Shown one piece after another: positions 1-9,749 of a stretch of 64,000 bases of DNA. Made by a program: the position numbers and the translations under genes. The stretch spans positions 124,001 through 188,000 of the forward strand of contig NZ_NGJW01000003.1 of the NCBI RefSeq assembly GCF_003987555.1, in the 5' to 3' direction. How positions within the stretch are numbered: position 1 is the stretch's first letter; each line of letters begins with the position of its first letter. Source of the DNA: Vagococcus lutrae (GTDB lineage Bacteria > Bacillota > Bacilli > Lactobacillales > Vagococcaceae). The notes under the pieces are model-generated. The model was not told the DNA's origin. It ran no database searches and saw only the letters and a program-made list of their open reading frames with translations.

Positions 1-224
1 TTGCGATTAATGCAAACTTTGCTGAAGGTGTGGGTTTAACTCCTGAAAAAGATGCGGTGCTTGTTGAGCAAGATAATTCGCCTTATGCTAATATCTTAGC
101 CGTCCGTAAAGAAGATGAAAATGATCCAAGAGTCAATGCGTTGTTAAAAGCGTTGCAAGATCCTGAAACACAAAAATGGATTGAAGACAAATGGAACGGA
201 AAAATTAAACCTGTTTCAAAATAA
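1..224 (+). CDS. metQ: MetQ/NlpA-type methionine ABC transporter lipoprotein (3' end only)
   Basis: The reading frame is open from the window edge (codons in phase with position 3) to a TAA at 222-224, so only about the last 73 residues are present. The tail resembles the C-terminus of MetQ/NlpA substrate-binding proteins: an INANFAEG-like segment, then EQDNSPYANILAVRKED and a C-terminal helix with TQKWIEDKWNGKI. In this family the protein is a membrane-anchored lipoprotein that delivers D/L-methionine or a related ligand to the MetNI transporter. The signal peptide and lipobox lie outside the window, so the ligand and the exact paralogue cannot be fixed. Confidence 0.78.
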   Translation, partial: AINANFAEGVGLTPEKDAVLVEQDNSPYANILAVRKEDENDPRVNALLKALQDPETQKWIEDKWNGKIKPVSK

Positions 225-239
225 AATCATCATTTAACT

Positions 240-280
240 ATCAAAAATCATTTAAGTTCTTACTTGAATGATTTTTTGAT
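240..280 (+). terminator. Intrinsic terminator after metQ
   Basis: A long inverted repeat (ATCAAAAATCATTTAAGT pairing with ACTTGAATGATTTTTTGAT around a TCTT loop) starts 16 bases after the metQ stop. The 3' arm carries the T run. It probably ends the methionine transporter operon. Confidence 0.75.
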
Positions 281-384
281 AACGGCATTAAGGATAATGG
301 GCGTTTTATCACAAGTAGAAGAGTTGAACTTATTTAGAAAAAAGCCTACACTTGTAATACTATAAAAAACGAAGGTGATAGGGA

Positions 385-762
385 ATGTATCAAGTAATCG
401 AAATGTATGGAGATAGTGAGCCATGGTGGTTTTTTGAGGATTGGGAACAAGATATAGTGGATTGTAGCGAGTTCTCTGATTTTTTAACAGCGCACACGCA
501 CTATCACGCTCTCTATCAAAAACACGAACGTGAATATCCAATGAAAAAAGAAAAGGATTATTTTTTAGCCGCTTTTTGGAAGGAAGGCGACCTTTTATTT
601 TGTGAAGATTGCGATGAGGATTTACAACAGTATAAAGGCTTGCTACTATTAAAGAATGGAAAAAAAATAACGATGGATGGGATAGAAATTAATGAAACAA
701 CTTATTATAGCGGAAAAACCAAGTGTTGCCCGCGATTTAGGCAAGGTGCTGGGAACGAATAA
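385..762 (+). CDS. DUF1033 family protein
   Basis: A 125-residue acidic, Trp-rich protein beginning MYQVIEMYGDSEPWWFFEDW, the signature N-terminus of the DUF1033 family found across lactic acid bacteria. It also has the family's CEDCDEDLQQYKG-like stretch, with two cysteines that could bind metal. The start is set by GAAGGTGATAGG just upstream. The gene overlaps the start of topB by 71 bases in another frame, so the two are almost certainly co-transcribed. The last ~24 residues (Lys/Cys/Arg-rich) encode nothing recognisable and may be a drifted C-terminus reading into topB. No function is known for the family. Confidence 0.75.
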   Translation: MYQVIEMYGDSEPWWFFEDWEQDIVDCSEFSDFLTAHTHYHALYQKHEREYPMKKEKDYFLAAFWKEGDLLFCEDCDEDLQQYKGLLLLKNGKKITMDGIEINETTYYSGKTKCCPRFRQGAGNE

Positions 763-2776
763 AACAACTAAAACGTATTTAGAAGGGCCAAATGTGATTA
801 TCACGTGGGCGTTAGGTCATTTATTAACATTAAAAATGCCCGAAGATTATCATCCAGAGTGGAAGACTTGGAGCATGGAAACGTTGCCGATGATTCCAAA
901 AAAATCTGGGATAAAACCACTACCAAAAACACGTGGACAGCTGCAAAGTATTTCAAAATTATTGAAACGCTCGGATATTGAGGAAGTTGTCATTGCAACT
1001 GACGCTGGACGTGAGGGTGAGTTAGTAGCGCGTTGGATTTTAGAATATGCACGGTATCAAGGTCCAGTTAAGCGTTTGTGGATTTCCTCTCAAACAGATA
1101 AGGCCATAAAAGACGGCTTTAGAAAACTACGCCCTTCACAAGAATTTGACGCGTTATATGAATCAGCTTTAGCTCGTTCTCAAGCGGACTGGTTGGTAGG
1201 TCTAAATGTCAGTCGTGCTTTAACGGTCAAATATGAAGACAGCTTGTCAGCGGGTCGCGTGCAAACGCCGACGCTTGCGATGGTGAGAAAACAAGAAAGA
1301 AAAATAGAAACCTTTCGTCCAGTTAATTATTTTGAGTTGAAAGTCGTTTCAGGTGGATTAAGCTCTCGCTTGAGTTTAAAAGATAACGTTTTGTCGTTTC
1401 GTTCGCAAGAAGAGGCAGAGAAAGTAGAAAATGCTGTCAGAAATGAAAGTTTAACTATCACAAATGTCGAAGAGAAGCGTCGTAAAGAATGGTCGCCGCT
1501 CCCGTACGACTTAACTGAATTGCAACAAGTAGCAAACCAACGCTTTGGTTATTCAGCGAAGAAAACACTAAATATTTTGCAAGGATTGTATGAGCGTCAT
1601 AAAATTGTCAGCTATCCAAGAACGGATTCTAAACACTTAACGCAAGATATTGAAGCGACGATGAAAGACCGCTTACAAGCGGTTACGCATTATCTTCCAG
1701 CGAAAGGAAAAGAAGCTTTAAAACAAGGAGCGACAGTTAAAAATAGAGCGGTTTTCCAAGACCGTAAAGTCACCGATCATCACGGATTAATACCGACTGA
1801 GCAATTAGCACGTGCAGAAAAATTAGATAATGACGAACAACGCATTTATTTACTGATTGTTGAGCGATTTTTAGGCTTGTTTTTCCCGCCAAGTGTCAAA
1901 AAAACGCAACGTTATAGTTATCAATTAGGAACGTATTCAGGGAAGTTTGAAGAGAGTTTTTATGAAGAGTTAGGTTGGCGACGGGATGAGAAAGAAGGGC
2001 ATTTGACAGCTTCATGGAAAAAAGGAGCGACAATTCCTTTTGATATTACGACGGAAGCTAAAGTGACAACACCTCCTTCTCCTTTAACGGAATCTATGTT
2101 ACTGAGTCATATGGAGAAACATAATTTAGGAACACCAGCCACGCGGGCAGAAATAATTGAACGATTAATTCAATCGGAATTAATGCTACGTGAACGCTCA
2201 CGTTTACAAGTGACGCCTAAAGGAAAACAATTACTAGAATTAGTGAATCCGTCACTTGTCACACCCGAACTGACAAGTCATTGGGAGCAAGCACTTGAAA
2301 AAATTGCCGCTGGAACGTTGAAACGTACTGAATTTATCCGAGACATTGAAAAAGAAACGACACAACTGGTAAAAGAGATTAAGCAAAGTGAGAAGAAATA
2401 TACTGATTTTGCACTGACGACTAAAAAATGTCCAGAGTGCCAAGAACCATTACGAGAAAAACGTACACGTAATGGGATGATTTATGTTTGTTCAAATGTA
2501 GAATGTGATTATTCGCGACGTAAAGACCCTAAAGTGTCGAATAAACGCTGTCCTCAGTGTCATAAAAAAATGGAAATTTTAGAAGGTAAAAACAGTGCCT
2601 TTTTCAAATGTAAGCACTGTGCGATTACTGAAAAAATGACAGGCAAAAAAGAACGTCGAAAGAAAATGACAAAACATGAAGAACGTAAGCTAATGAAGAA
2701 GTATAATCAAGAAGCAGAAGCAGAAGAAAGTCCGTTAGCTATCGCTTTGCGACAAGCAATGGAAAAAGAGAAATAG
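692..2776 (+). CDS. topB: DNA topoisomerase III (type IA)
   Basis: This is a 694-residue type IA topoisomerase that relaxes negative supercoils and decatenates DNA through a transient 5'-phosphotyrosine link. The N-terminus MKQLIIAEKPSVARDLGKVLG opens the TOPRIM domain, with TDAGREGELVARW near residues 100-112. The catalytic tyrosine is in SYPRTDS at about residue 309. Unlike minimal TopB proteins it ends with two four-cysteine zinc ribbons, CPECQEPL...CSNVEC (about 579-605) and CPQCHKKM...CKHC (about 619-643), then a Lys-rich tail. It follows DUF1033 with a 71-base overlap and is closed by a terminator. Confidence 0.96.
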   Translation: MKQLIIAEKPSVARDLGKVLGTNKTTKTYLEGPNVIITWALGHLLTLKMPEDYHPEWKTWSMETLPMIPKKSGIKPLPKTRGQLQSISKLLKRSDIEEVVIATDAGREGELVARWILEYARYQGPVKRLWISSQTDKAIKDGFRKLRPSQEFDALYESALARSQADWLVGLNVSRALTVKYEDSLSAGRVQTPTLAMVRKQERKIETFRPVNYFELKVVSGGLSSRLSLKDNVLSFRSQEEAEKVENAVRNESLTITNVEEKRRKEWSPLPYDLTELQQVANQRFGYSAKKTLNILQGLYERHKIVSYPRTDSKHLTQDIEATMKDRLQAVTHYLPAKGKEALKQGATVKNRAVFQDRKVTDHHGLIPTEQLARAEKLDNDEQRIYLLIVERFLGLFFPPSVKKTQRYSYQLGTYSGKFEESFYEELGWRRDEKEGHLTASWKKGATIPFDITTEAKVTTPPSPLTESMLLSHMEKHNLGTPATRAEIIERLIQSELMLRERSRLQVTPKGKQLLELVNPSLVTPELTSHWEQALEKIAAGTLKRTEFIRDIEKETTQLVKEIKQSEKKYTDFALTTKKCPECQEPLREKRTRNGMIYVCSNVECDYSRRKDPKVSNKRCPQCHKKMEILEGKNSAFFKCKHCAITEKMTGKKERRKKMTKHEERKLMKKYNQEAEAEESPLAIALRQAMEKEK

Positions 2777-2806
2777 ACAGAGCCGATTGTGGTTCTGTTT
2801 TTTTTG
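2777..2806 (+). terminator. Intrinsic terminator after topB
   Basis: ACAGAGCC-GATTGT-GGTTCTGT followed by a run of eight T, immediately after the topB stop. Confidence 0.8.
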
Positions 2807-2861
2807 ATGTCACGTGTTTCTTCAAAATAGTGTATAATAAGAAACGTCAAGGAGGATGAAA

Positions 2862-5174
2862 ATGGCAAAGAAAAAAACGAGAAAAAAGCGTACCAAAAAA
2901 CAGCAAGCGCAAGATGAACGTTTGATGTATCTAGGTATCGGCTTTGTTTTTATTATTATCGGCTTATTAGCTATTTTTAAATTAGGATTTCTAGGTATAC
3001 TAATCGCTAATGTTCTACGTTTCTTAGTAGGAAATACCTTTCCAGTTATGGGCATTTTCTTAATGTTCTATGGTTTTATCATTATGATAATGGGCAAAGA
3101 AGTCTCACTGAAACGACCCAAGATTTTTTATGGCATACTGGTTATTTATTTAAGTTCGCTATTATTTATTCATGCTTGGTGGTTTAGAGGACATATATCT
3201 GAAGAAACGCATATTATTAGTTTAACGTTTCAAAAATTGCTGACAGATATTCGCGCTAACACGATAGAACAAACAGTAGGAGCAGGTCTGATTGGCGCTA
3301 CGTTATATACGGTCACACATTTTTTAGTTGCTCAAGTAGGAACGTATATTTTAAGCGTGATTGGATGGATAGCAGGGGCTATTTTGTTATTTGATATTCA
3401 GTCCAGTCAAATCTTAGCCGCTTTAAGCAAGATAAAGGAAAAAGGTCAGACGTCTATCCAAAAACTCAAAACAAAGCGTCAACAAAAAACAACAGATGCT
3501 CCGACTGAACGTGATAAAAAAACAAAATCACCTTCGATGTTAAATAAAGTTCAGGAAAAATTTTCAGAAACCTTTGTTGATGAAGCTGACACGGAATCTG
3601 CTGTTGAGCCTGAACAAACCGTTTTAGAGATAGATAGCTATCAAGAGCGTTATCAAGAAGAAGAAAAACAACTAGAGATTGCACAGGAAGAAGAAGTAGA
3701 AAATGAGCTAGTCGAATTTGAACTAGCTGGTGAAACTGAAAATCTCGACTATCATTTGCCACCGTCAGCATTGCTCAATGATATTCCTTTAACCGACCAA
3801 AGTGCAGAGTATGATTCGATTGAGAAAAATGTTGAGATTTTACAACAAACGTTTCAAAGTTTTGGCGTGGACGCTAAAGTCGTTCGTGCGAGTTTAGGAC
3901 CGGCGGTAACGAAATATGAAATACAACCCGCAGTAGGGGTCAAAGTCAGTCGCATTGTTGGCTTAACTGATGATTTGGCATTGGCTCTTGCGGCAAAAGA
4001 TATTCGTATGGAAGCGCCGATTCCTGGAAAATCTTTGATTGGTATTGAAGTACCGAACAATACGGTTAGTACGGTTTCTTTTCGAGATATTATTGAGTCG
4101 CAATCAGCTGAAGATAATCATCTATTAGAAGTACCGTTAGGACGAGATATTTCTGGGCAAGTGATTTCAGCGAATCTAGGAAAGATGCCACACTTATTAA
4201 TTGCGGGTTCGACTGGGAGCGGGAAATCGGTTTGTATCAATGGGATTATCACAAGTTTACTGATGAGAGCGAAACCGCATGAAGTCAAACTAATGATGAT
4301 TGATCCGAAAATGGTGGAGTTAAATGTCTACAACGGGATTCCTCACTTACTAACCCCCGTCGTTACAAATCCAAGAAAAGCTGCCCAAGCGTTACAAAAA
4401 GTTGTAGAAGAAATGGAGCGTCGTTACGAACTTTTTGCGGCGAGTGGTGTGCGAAATATGGGTGGCTATAATGATATGGTTCGTCAACATAATTTGGAAG
4501 ATGGCGAAAACCGCCCTGTTTTACCATATATTGTCGTTATTGTAGATGAGTTAGCAGACTTAATGATGGTGGCGAGTAATGAAGTTGAGGATGCGATTAT
4601 TCGGCTAGCTCAAATGGCGCGTGCAGCTGGGATTCATATGATTTTAGCGACACAACGTCCAAGTGTGGATGTTATCACTGGGATTATCAAAGCCAATGTT
4701 CCGTCACGTATCGCGTTTGCTGTATCAAGTGGAACGGATTCACGAACAATTATTGATAGTAATGGTGCTGAAAAACTTCTCGGACGTGGTGACATGTTGT
4801 TCTTACCAATGGGTCAAAACAAACCTACCCGGGTTCAAGGAGCCTTTATTTCAGATTCAGAAGTGGAGAAAATTGTCTCTTTTGTTACAGAACAGCAAGG
4901 TGCAGATTATCAAGAAAATATGATGCCGTCTGATGAGGTGACAACGACTAATCCAGCTGAGTCTCAAGATGAACTTTATCAAGAGGTCGTCGAGATGGTA
5001 ACTGAGATGGAATCAGCAAGTATTTCAATGATACAACGTCGATTTAGAGTTGGTTATAACCGTGCAGCACGACTCATTGATGAACTAGAAGCGAATGGTA
5101 TTGTAGGCCCCTCTGAAGGTAGTAAGCCTCGTAAAGTTTTGGTTAGCAGTATCGAAATAGAAGAAACAGAATAA
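2862..5174 (+). CDS. ftsK: DNA translocase FtsK/SpoIIIE family
   Basis: A septal DNA pump that moves chromosome termini out of the closing division septum. The N-terminus is very basic ([10 protein letters not shown]), followed by about four membrane helices in residues ~20-180. An acidic linker leads to the motor domain, with Walker [10 protein letters not shown] near residue 450 and Walker [12 protein letters not shown] near 558. The C-terminal winged-helix gamma domain ([22 protein letters not shown], ~705-765) is the part that reads KOPS/SRS polarity sequences. I chose ATG 2862 over the in-frame ATG at 2856 because AAGGAGG at 2849-2855 abuts 2856 but sits six bases from 2862. A TATAAT at 2833-2838 is a likely -10. 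The 770-residue length is normal for Firmicute FtsK/SpoIIIE. Confidence 0.95.
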   Translation: MAKKKTRKKRTKKQQAQDERLMYLGIGFVFIIIGLLAIFKLGFLGILIANVLRFLVGNTFPVMGIFLMFYGFIIMIMGKEVSLKRPKIFYGILVIYLSSLLFIHAWWFRGHISEETHIISLTFQKLLTDIRANTIEQTVGAGLIGATLYTVTHFLVAQVGTYILSVIGWIAGAILLFDIQSSQILAALSKIKEKGQTSIQKLKTKRQQKTTDAPTERDKKTKSPSMLNKVQEKFSETFVDEADTESAVEPEQTVLEIDSYQERYQEEEKQLEIAQEEEVENELVEFELAGETENLDYHLPPSALLNDIPLTDQSAEYDSIEKNVEILQQTFQSFGVDAKVVRASLGPAVTKYEIQPAVGVKVSRIVGLTDDLALALAAKDIRMEAPIPGKSLIGIEVPNNTVSTVSFRDIIESQSAEDNHLLEVPLGRDISGQVISANLGKMPHLLIAGSTGSGKSVCINGIITSLLMRAKPHEVKLMMIDPKMVELNVYNGIPHLLTPVVTNPRKAAQALQKVVEEMERRYELFAASGVRNMGGYNDMVRQHNLEDGENRPVLPYIVVIVDELADLMMVASNEVEDAIIRLAQMARAAGIHMILATQRPSVDVITGIIKANVPSRIAFAVSSGTDSRTIIDSNGAEKLLGRGDMLFLPMGQNKPTRVQGAFISDSEVEKIVSFVTEQQGADYQENMMPSDEVTTTNPAESQDELYQEVVEMVTEMESASISMIQRRFRVGYNRAARLIDELEANGIVGPSEGSKPRKVLVSSIEIEETE

Positions 5175-5180
5175 AATTAA

Positions 5181-5235
5181 ACACAGTAGAGATGGAAGAC
5201 GATATTTCGTTTACTGTCTATCTACTGTGTTTTTT
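5181..5235 (+). terminator. Intrinsic terminator after ftsK
   Basis: Perfect 10-bp arms ACACAGTAGA / TCTACTGTGT enclosing a loop, followed by TTTTTTAT. Confidence 0.8.
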
Positions 5236-5341
5236 ATAGGTAAGTTAATAAAGGTTTTGATTAAGGTATGTTATACTATTAAGTAGCTTGTGAATTTCAA
5301 TAGAGAGGAACAAAAATCTATAAGACGAAAGAGGGAATGCT

Positions 5342-6820
5342 TTGAGTGTATTAAAGTCTAAATTTAAAGATGTGGTGATGTCGGTACTGCCAATTAGCTT
5401 ATTGGTTGTTATCCTTCACTTTACTATAGTGCCGTTAGAAGGACCGGTATTTGGTCGTTTTATCTTAGGTTCTGTGAGTCTGATACTAGGTCTAACAATT
5501 TTCTTGCTTGGTGTCGATATTGGGATTACACCGATAGGGATTTATCTGGGGAAAGGCCTTGCTAGATCAAATAAGTTATCGATTGTTGTCATAGCGTCAT
5601 TAATCTTAGGGTTTTCCATATCAGTGGCAGAACCCGATTTACATATATTAGCTGGACAAGTAATGGAAGTGACGAGTGGCGTTATTGATAAAATGAATCT
5701 GGTAGTCGTTGTCTCGATTGGCTTAGCGTTTATGGTTATGATTGGACTGGTACGCATTATCAAGAATATTAAACTAAGGATGACGTTTATTATTACGTAT
5801 CTTCTCATTTTAGTAGCTGCTATTTTTTCTTCTTTTGAGTTTCACGCGATTGCGTTTGATGCTTCTGGTTCCACTACTGGCGCGATGACTGTTCCGTTTA
5901 TCTTAGCGCTAGCAGTAGGTGTTGCGAGTTTAAAAAGAGATAGTGAATCAGCTGAAGAAGATAGTTTTGGTTTGCTTGGATTAGCATCGGCAGGAGTGAT
6001 TTTTTCAGTCTTGCTTTATAGCATCGTGACACAACCCGGAGATTTATCCGGTTCGCTAGGCGATACGAGTATTCAGTCGACACATATTTTCCGTGTTTAC
6101 TTCAGTATTTTACTTACGGTAAGTAAAGAAATCGTGCTAGCCTTACTTCCTATTGTGTTTTTCTTCTTTTTATATCAAATCCTTTATTTAAAAGCCCATG
6201 CTGAAATTATTCGCCGCATTATCGTCGGTCTGATTTATACGTTTGTTGGATTAGTATTATTCCTAACGGGTGTCAATGCTGGTTTTATGGACGTAGGAAA
6301 AATTATTGGCCAAACGATTGCCACTCAACACAGCTCAACTTTTACCGTCTTGATTGGTTTTATATTTGGTGTTGTGACGATTTTAGCTGAGCCAGCTGTA
6401 CACGTGTTAACCCATCAAATAGAAGAAGTTACGAACGGTTATGTGCGCCGTCCATTAGTCTTACTGGCTTTGTCGATTGGAGTAGGCTTGTCAGTGTCGT
6501 TATCCGTGATTCGAATAATGAGTGATCATTTGGAACTTTGGCATTTCTTATTACCGGGCTACATGATATCATTAATGATAACCTTTTTAGTCCCAGAATT
6601 ATTTGTTGGGATTGCGTTTGACTCAGGAGGAGTGGCGTCAGGACCGATGACAGCCACATTTATTTTATCTTTTGCAATGGGAGTAGCTGAAGCAATGCCA
6701 AATGCAGATGTTCTAGTAGACGGATTTGGTATTATTGCAATGGTTGCTATGACGCCATTGATTGCCTTGCAATTATTAGGGATAGTCTTTAAAATGAAAT
6801 CACGTAAGGAGGGGCTATAA
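5342..6820 (+). CDS. DUF1538 polytopic membrane protein (putative PII-linked transporter)
   Basis: A 492-residue, very hydrophobic protein with about 12 or more membrane segments. It is built of two similar halves: both carry LGVDIGITPIG / LTGVNAGFMDVG-type, AEPDLHILAGQVMEVTSG / AEPAVHVLTHQIEEVTNG-type and AFDASGSTTGAMTVPFILALAVGV / AFDSGGVASGPMTATFILSFAMGV-type motifs. That duplication is the hallmark of the DUF1538 family. It starts with TTG, supported by GAGGG at 5331-5335; an extended -10 (TG-T-TATACT, 5269-5277) lies upstream. Its stop overlaps the start of the PII gene by one base (TAATG). No substrate is established; transport is inferred from topology and the PII partner. Confidence 0.8.
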   Translation: MSVLKSKFKDVVMSVLPISLLVVILHFTIVPLEGPVFGRFILGSVSLILGLTIFLLGVDIGITPIGIYLGKGLARSNKLSIVVIASLILGFSISVAEPDLHILAGQVMEVTSGVIDKMNLVVVVSIGLAFMVMIGLVRIIKNIKLRMTFIITYLLILVAAIFSSFEFHAIAFDASGSTTGAMTVPFILALAVGVASLKRDSESAEEDSFGLLGLASAGVIFSVLLYSIVTQPGDLSGSLGDTSIQSTHIFRVYFSILLTVSKEIVLALLPIVFFFFLYQILYLKAHAEIIRRIIVGLIYTFVGLVLFLTGVNAGFMDVGKIIGQTIATQHSSTFTVLIGFIFGVVTILAEPAVHVLTHQIEEVTNGYVRRPLVLLALSIGVGLSVSLSVIRIMSDHLELWHFLLPGYMISLMITFLVPELFVGIAFDSGGVASGPMTATFILSFAMGVAEAMPNADVLVDGFGIIAMVAMTPLIALQLLGIVFKMKSRKEGL

Positions 6821-7476
6821 TGGCAAGTTTATTATTAACAACGATTGTTGATGTAGGAAAAGGCAGTAAAGTGTTAAAAATCGCAAGAAAACATGGCATA
6901 ACTGGGGGCACTATTTTCTATGGAAAAGGAGCTGTCAATGATAAGCTATTAAAATTATTAGCCTTGACCGATGTAAAAAAAGAGCTTGTTTTAACCATTG
7001 GTAAAGAAGAATGTGTGAGAGAAACAATTGAAGATTTGAGGAAATGCTTAAAATTAGATAAAAAAGGACAAGGTATTTGTTTTACAATGGGAATTGGACA
7101 ATATGTTGGACTTCATTATGAAGAAAAAAAGGGTGATCGAGACATTATGGCAAAAGGAGAACAAAGTATGTTTGAATTAATCACTGTCATTGTTGAACGT
7201 GGTCAAGCAGATGACGTCATCGATTTAGCAAATGATGCAGGTGTCGAAGGTGCCACAGTAATTCATGGGCGTGGTTCAGGTATTCATGAGCGTTCGAAAG
7301 TATTCGCCATGTCGATAGAGCCAGAAAAAGACGTCGTATTGTTAATTACAAAGAAAAGCGATACGGCAGAGGTCATTCAGTTAATTGACCGAGCATTAGA
7401 TTTAGAAAAACCGGGTTCTGGCGTGTTATTTGTGCAGCCAATCATGGACGCTATCGGTATTTATCGGGAAGATTAA
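6820..7476 (+). CDS. Tandem PII-like (GlnB-type) signalling protein
   Basis: The 218-residue product consists of two PII-like (ferredoxin-fold) halves. The first (about 1-105) has TTIVDVGKGSKVLKIARKHGITGGTIFYGKG; the second (about 110-218) has ITVIVERGQADDVIDLANDAGVEGATVIHGRGSG. GATVIHGRG matches the T/B-loop region of PII proteins. Classical PII proteins are single ~112-residue domains that bind ATP/ADP and 2-oxoglutarate and gate transporters or enzymes; a duplicated version would form a pseudo-hexamer from three chains. The one-base overlap with the DUF1538 gene argues for stoichiometric co-translation. I infer that it regulates that membrane protein. Confidence 0.82.
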   Translation: MASLLLTTIVDVGKGSKVLKIARKHGITGGTIFYGKGAVNDKLLKLLALTDVKKELVLTIGKEECVRETIEDLRKCLKLDKKGQGICFTMGIGQYVGLHYEEKKGDRDIMAKGEQSMFELITVIVERGQADDVIDLANDAGVEGATVIHGRGSGIHERSKVFAMSIEPEKDVVLLITKKSDTAEVIQLIDRALDLEKPGSGVLFVQPIMDAIGIYRED

Positions 7477-7490
7477 TTATTGACAATATA

Positions 7491-7537
7491 AAAAACAGGA
7501 ACGAACTGTCATGTGTTACAGTTCGTTCCTGTTTTTA
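7491..7537. terminator. Bidirectional terminator between PII and antiporter genes
   Basis: Long perfect arms AAAAACAGGAACGAACTGT and ACAGTTCGTTCCTGTTTTT around CATGTGTT. Both strands end in a T run, serving the converging PII (plus) and antiporter (minus) genes. Confidence 0.88.
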
Positions 7538-9637
7538 ATTTTTTTCAGCTAGCTCACGTTGCAGCAGTGTTCCTTCATAATACAATAAAGACTGACGCAG
7601 TCGATTAGCTGTGTCGAGTGTGATTTTACCAGAGGTATACAAGTCATGAATTGTTTTGCGTTCACTATAAACAGTCATATTATAAAGCTCTAGCAATTGT
7701 TCATCGTAATCTTCAGAAGGTTTCATCTGTGAAAATTTAATCCGTTGTAATTTGTAATAATACTCATGCTGTTTTTGCTGAGCGATTTGCTTTCTTAATA
7801 AATCAGGTTCCTTTTCAGCATTTAGTTGGATTTGATATGTTTTTAAAGCTTGTATCGCTCCCTTAGTTGCTTGGTATTCAAAGTTTAACCACGATGTTTC
7901 GTGATGACTTTGCCAACGTTGCTTCATGAATGTTTTTTCTAGTTTTTGTAAAGTATTATAGGAAATACGATGAAAAAAGTAACGCCAATTTGAATAGAGA
8001 ATAGATTCTTTAGAATTTAAAAATGATAAGTAGTCCTTTCCAGTGGCCAACGAGACTTTTTCCGATTCGATTAGACGATGGATGGCTTCTTTTTCACCAT
8101 TAATCGCAATTTGTTGGATTAACCTCTCGGTGTCGGCATATAAATGATGGGTATCGTTACTGTGACTTTCTTTATGAAGATGTTGTAAACGTCGATTTAA
8201 CTCATGAATTAAGTCACTCGTCACACGTTCATTTTCAGCTGTTTCAATATTTTTTAGCGATTTAATGGCATTTTGAGTCATTAATTTTCGTGCTTCTAAT
8301 TCAGTTAACATGCCGGTGTCTTGATAAGCGTCTACTAAGCTATTTTCACGATAACCTTCATCTCCTACTAAAAGTAACTTTCCTTTACGCTTTGTCATAA
8401 TCGGAAGGGTAAACGTAGCCACAAGAAGACTTGTGACAACTACACCACAAGCAAGAGCAATCATCAGTGCGCGTTCTTTAAAAAAACGACCATTGTCCAT
8501 GATGAACGGCATTGACATAATAGTTGCCATTGTGACCGCTCCGCGCACACCGGTAATTCCTGTTAAAAGAGCTTCTTTAAAAAGTGGACGTGTCACTTTC
8601 GGATGGTTTTTATCAAAAAAATTCCACCACATATAGGCGTATGACCAAAGAACACGCACGGATAAAAGAACAAACCAGATTGCTAAAATCCAAATAATGA
8701 GTAGGGTGTTATTAATATTAGGATTCGCAATGGTTTCACTCATTGCGTCAGGAAGCTCAACACCGAGAATCACAAACACAACACCATTTAAAATGTAGAC
8801 AAGTATTTCCCACATTCTCTCCGTGACTAATCGTGTTTCAGAGTAGTGACTTTTAAAGACGGTAGTTTGATTAATCGCAATAATTCCTGCAGCCACAACG
8901 GCAATGACACCCGACGCATGAAAATGTTCTGCTGTAATATAAATAACAAAAGGAGTCAGTAATTGAATAATTGCATGTAAGACAACATCTTGAATTCCTT
9001 GATGAGCCAGAAAAAGTTTGAGGAAATGGATGAAGATCATTAATAGAATACCAATAAGAGCACCGACGAGTGAGATGTAAAAAAAGTTGCCAATCGCTTT
9101 AGTGAGTGAAAAATAGCCTGTCATAAAAGCAGCTAACGCGTATTTAAAGGCAATCAATCCACTAGCATCATTAATCAAACTTTCACCGCTGATTAAGTTC
9201 ATTAATTTTGGTGGGAGTTTGACTTGCTCGGCAATGCCTTGAACAGCAACCGGGTCTGTGGGAGATAGAACAGCTATTAGTGCCATGGCAAGAGGTAAGG
9301 GGAATGAGGGAATCAGCCAGTGAACAAACCAACCGCCAAGAACGGTTGTAAAAAAAACAAGCACAATAGCATATCCAAAGATTGGCGCACGTAGTTCCCA
9401 TAATTTATCTTTCGGGTAGTGCTTAGCATCATTGAAAAGTAATGGCGCAACAAATAATAACATGAACCAGTCCGACTGTAAGGTGATTTTAACATCAAAA
9501 ATAAGGGCAATGCTTAGTCCTATGATAATTTCGATTAAGGCAGTAGGTAAAAATAAAATATAATGACTTAATATATTGGAAATAACAACCAATCCAATAA
9601 TCATAATACTAGAAACAAGTATGGTCATAGTTTTCAC
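7535..9637 (-). CDS. CPA1-family Na+/H+ antiporter
   Basis: A 700-residue monovalent cation:proton antiporter of the NhaP/YvgP/YjcE type, acting in the plasma membrane in pH and Na+ homeostasis. About 12 membrane helices fill residues 1-410. They include the family core motifs LSPTDPVAVQGI and SGESLINDASGLIAFK, the latter holding the Asn-Asp ion-binding pair. A hydrophilic cytoplasmic tail of roughly 290 residues, rich in predicted helix, follows; such tails are regulatory in this family. The RBS AAAGGAGTG lies upstream of ATG 9637. It stands alone on the minus strand between plus-strand operons. Ion specificity (Na+, K+ or Li+) cannot be read from sequence. Confidence 0.88.
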   Translation of the reverse strand: MKTMTILVSSIMIIGLVVISNILSHYILFLPTALIEIIIGLSIALIFDVKITLQSDWFMLLFVAPLLFNDAKHYPKDKLWELRAPIFGYAIVLVFFTTVLGGWFVHWLIPSFPLPLAMALIAVLSPTDPVAVQGIAEQVKLPPKLMNLISGESLINDASGLIAFKYALAAFMTGYFSLTKAIGNFFYISLVGALIGILLMIFIHFLKLFLAHQGIQDVVLHAIIQLLTPFVIYITAEHFHASGVIAVVAAGIIAINQTTVFKSHYSETRLVTERMWEILVYILNGVVFVILGVELPDAMSETIANPNINNTLLIIWILAIWFVLLSVRVLWSYAYMWWNFFDKNHPKVTRPLFKEALLTGITGVRGAVTMATIMSMPFIMDNGRFFKERALMIALACGVVVTSLLVATFTLPIMTKRKGKLLLVGDEGYRENSLVDAYQDTGMLTELEARKLMTQNAIKSLKNIETAENERVTSDLIHELNRRLQHLHKESHSNDTHHLYADTERLIQQIAINGEKEAIHRLIESEKVSLATGKDYLSFLNSKESILYSNWRYFFHRISYNTLQKLEKTFMKQRWQSHHETSWLNFEYQATKGAIQALKTYQIQLNAEKEPDLLRKQIAQQKQHEYYYKLQRIKFSQMKPSEDYDEQLLELYNMTVYSERKTIHDLYTSGKITLDTANRLRQSLLYYEGTLLQRELAEKN

Positions 9638-9689
9638 TCCTTTTTTTTATTATAACAAAAAACGTAGGTTGTGAAATCTTTTTTTGAAA

Positions 9690-9718
9690 TTGCAATTCTG
9701 TAATTTTTGTAATATAGT
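9690..9718 (+). promoter_or_regulatory. Candidate sigma-A promoter for rlmN
   Basis: TTGCAA (9690-9695), a 17-base spacer and TATAGT (9713-9718) about 30 bases upstream of the rlmN start. Confidence 0.45.
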
Positions 9719-9749
9719 GAACAAATAAACACAAAAGAGGAGTTTTTTA

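Noticed and set aside
260-541. 93-codon minus-strand ORF over DUF1033
   Set aside because: Antisense shadow; DUF1033 has a recognisable N-terminus and RBS.
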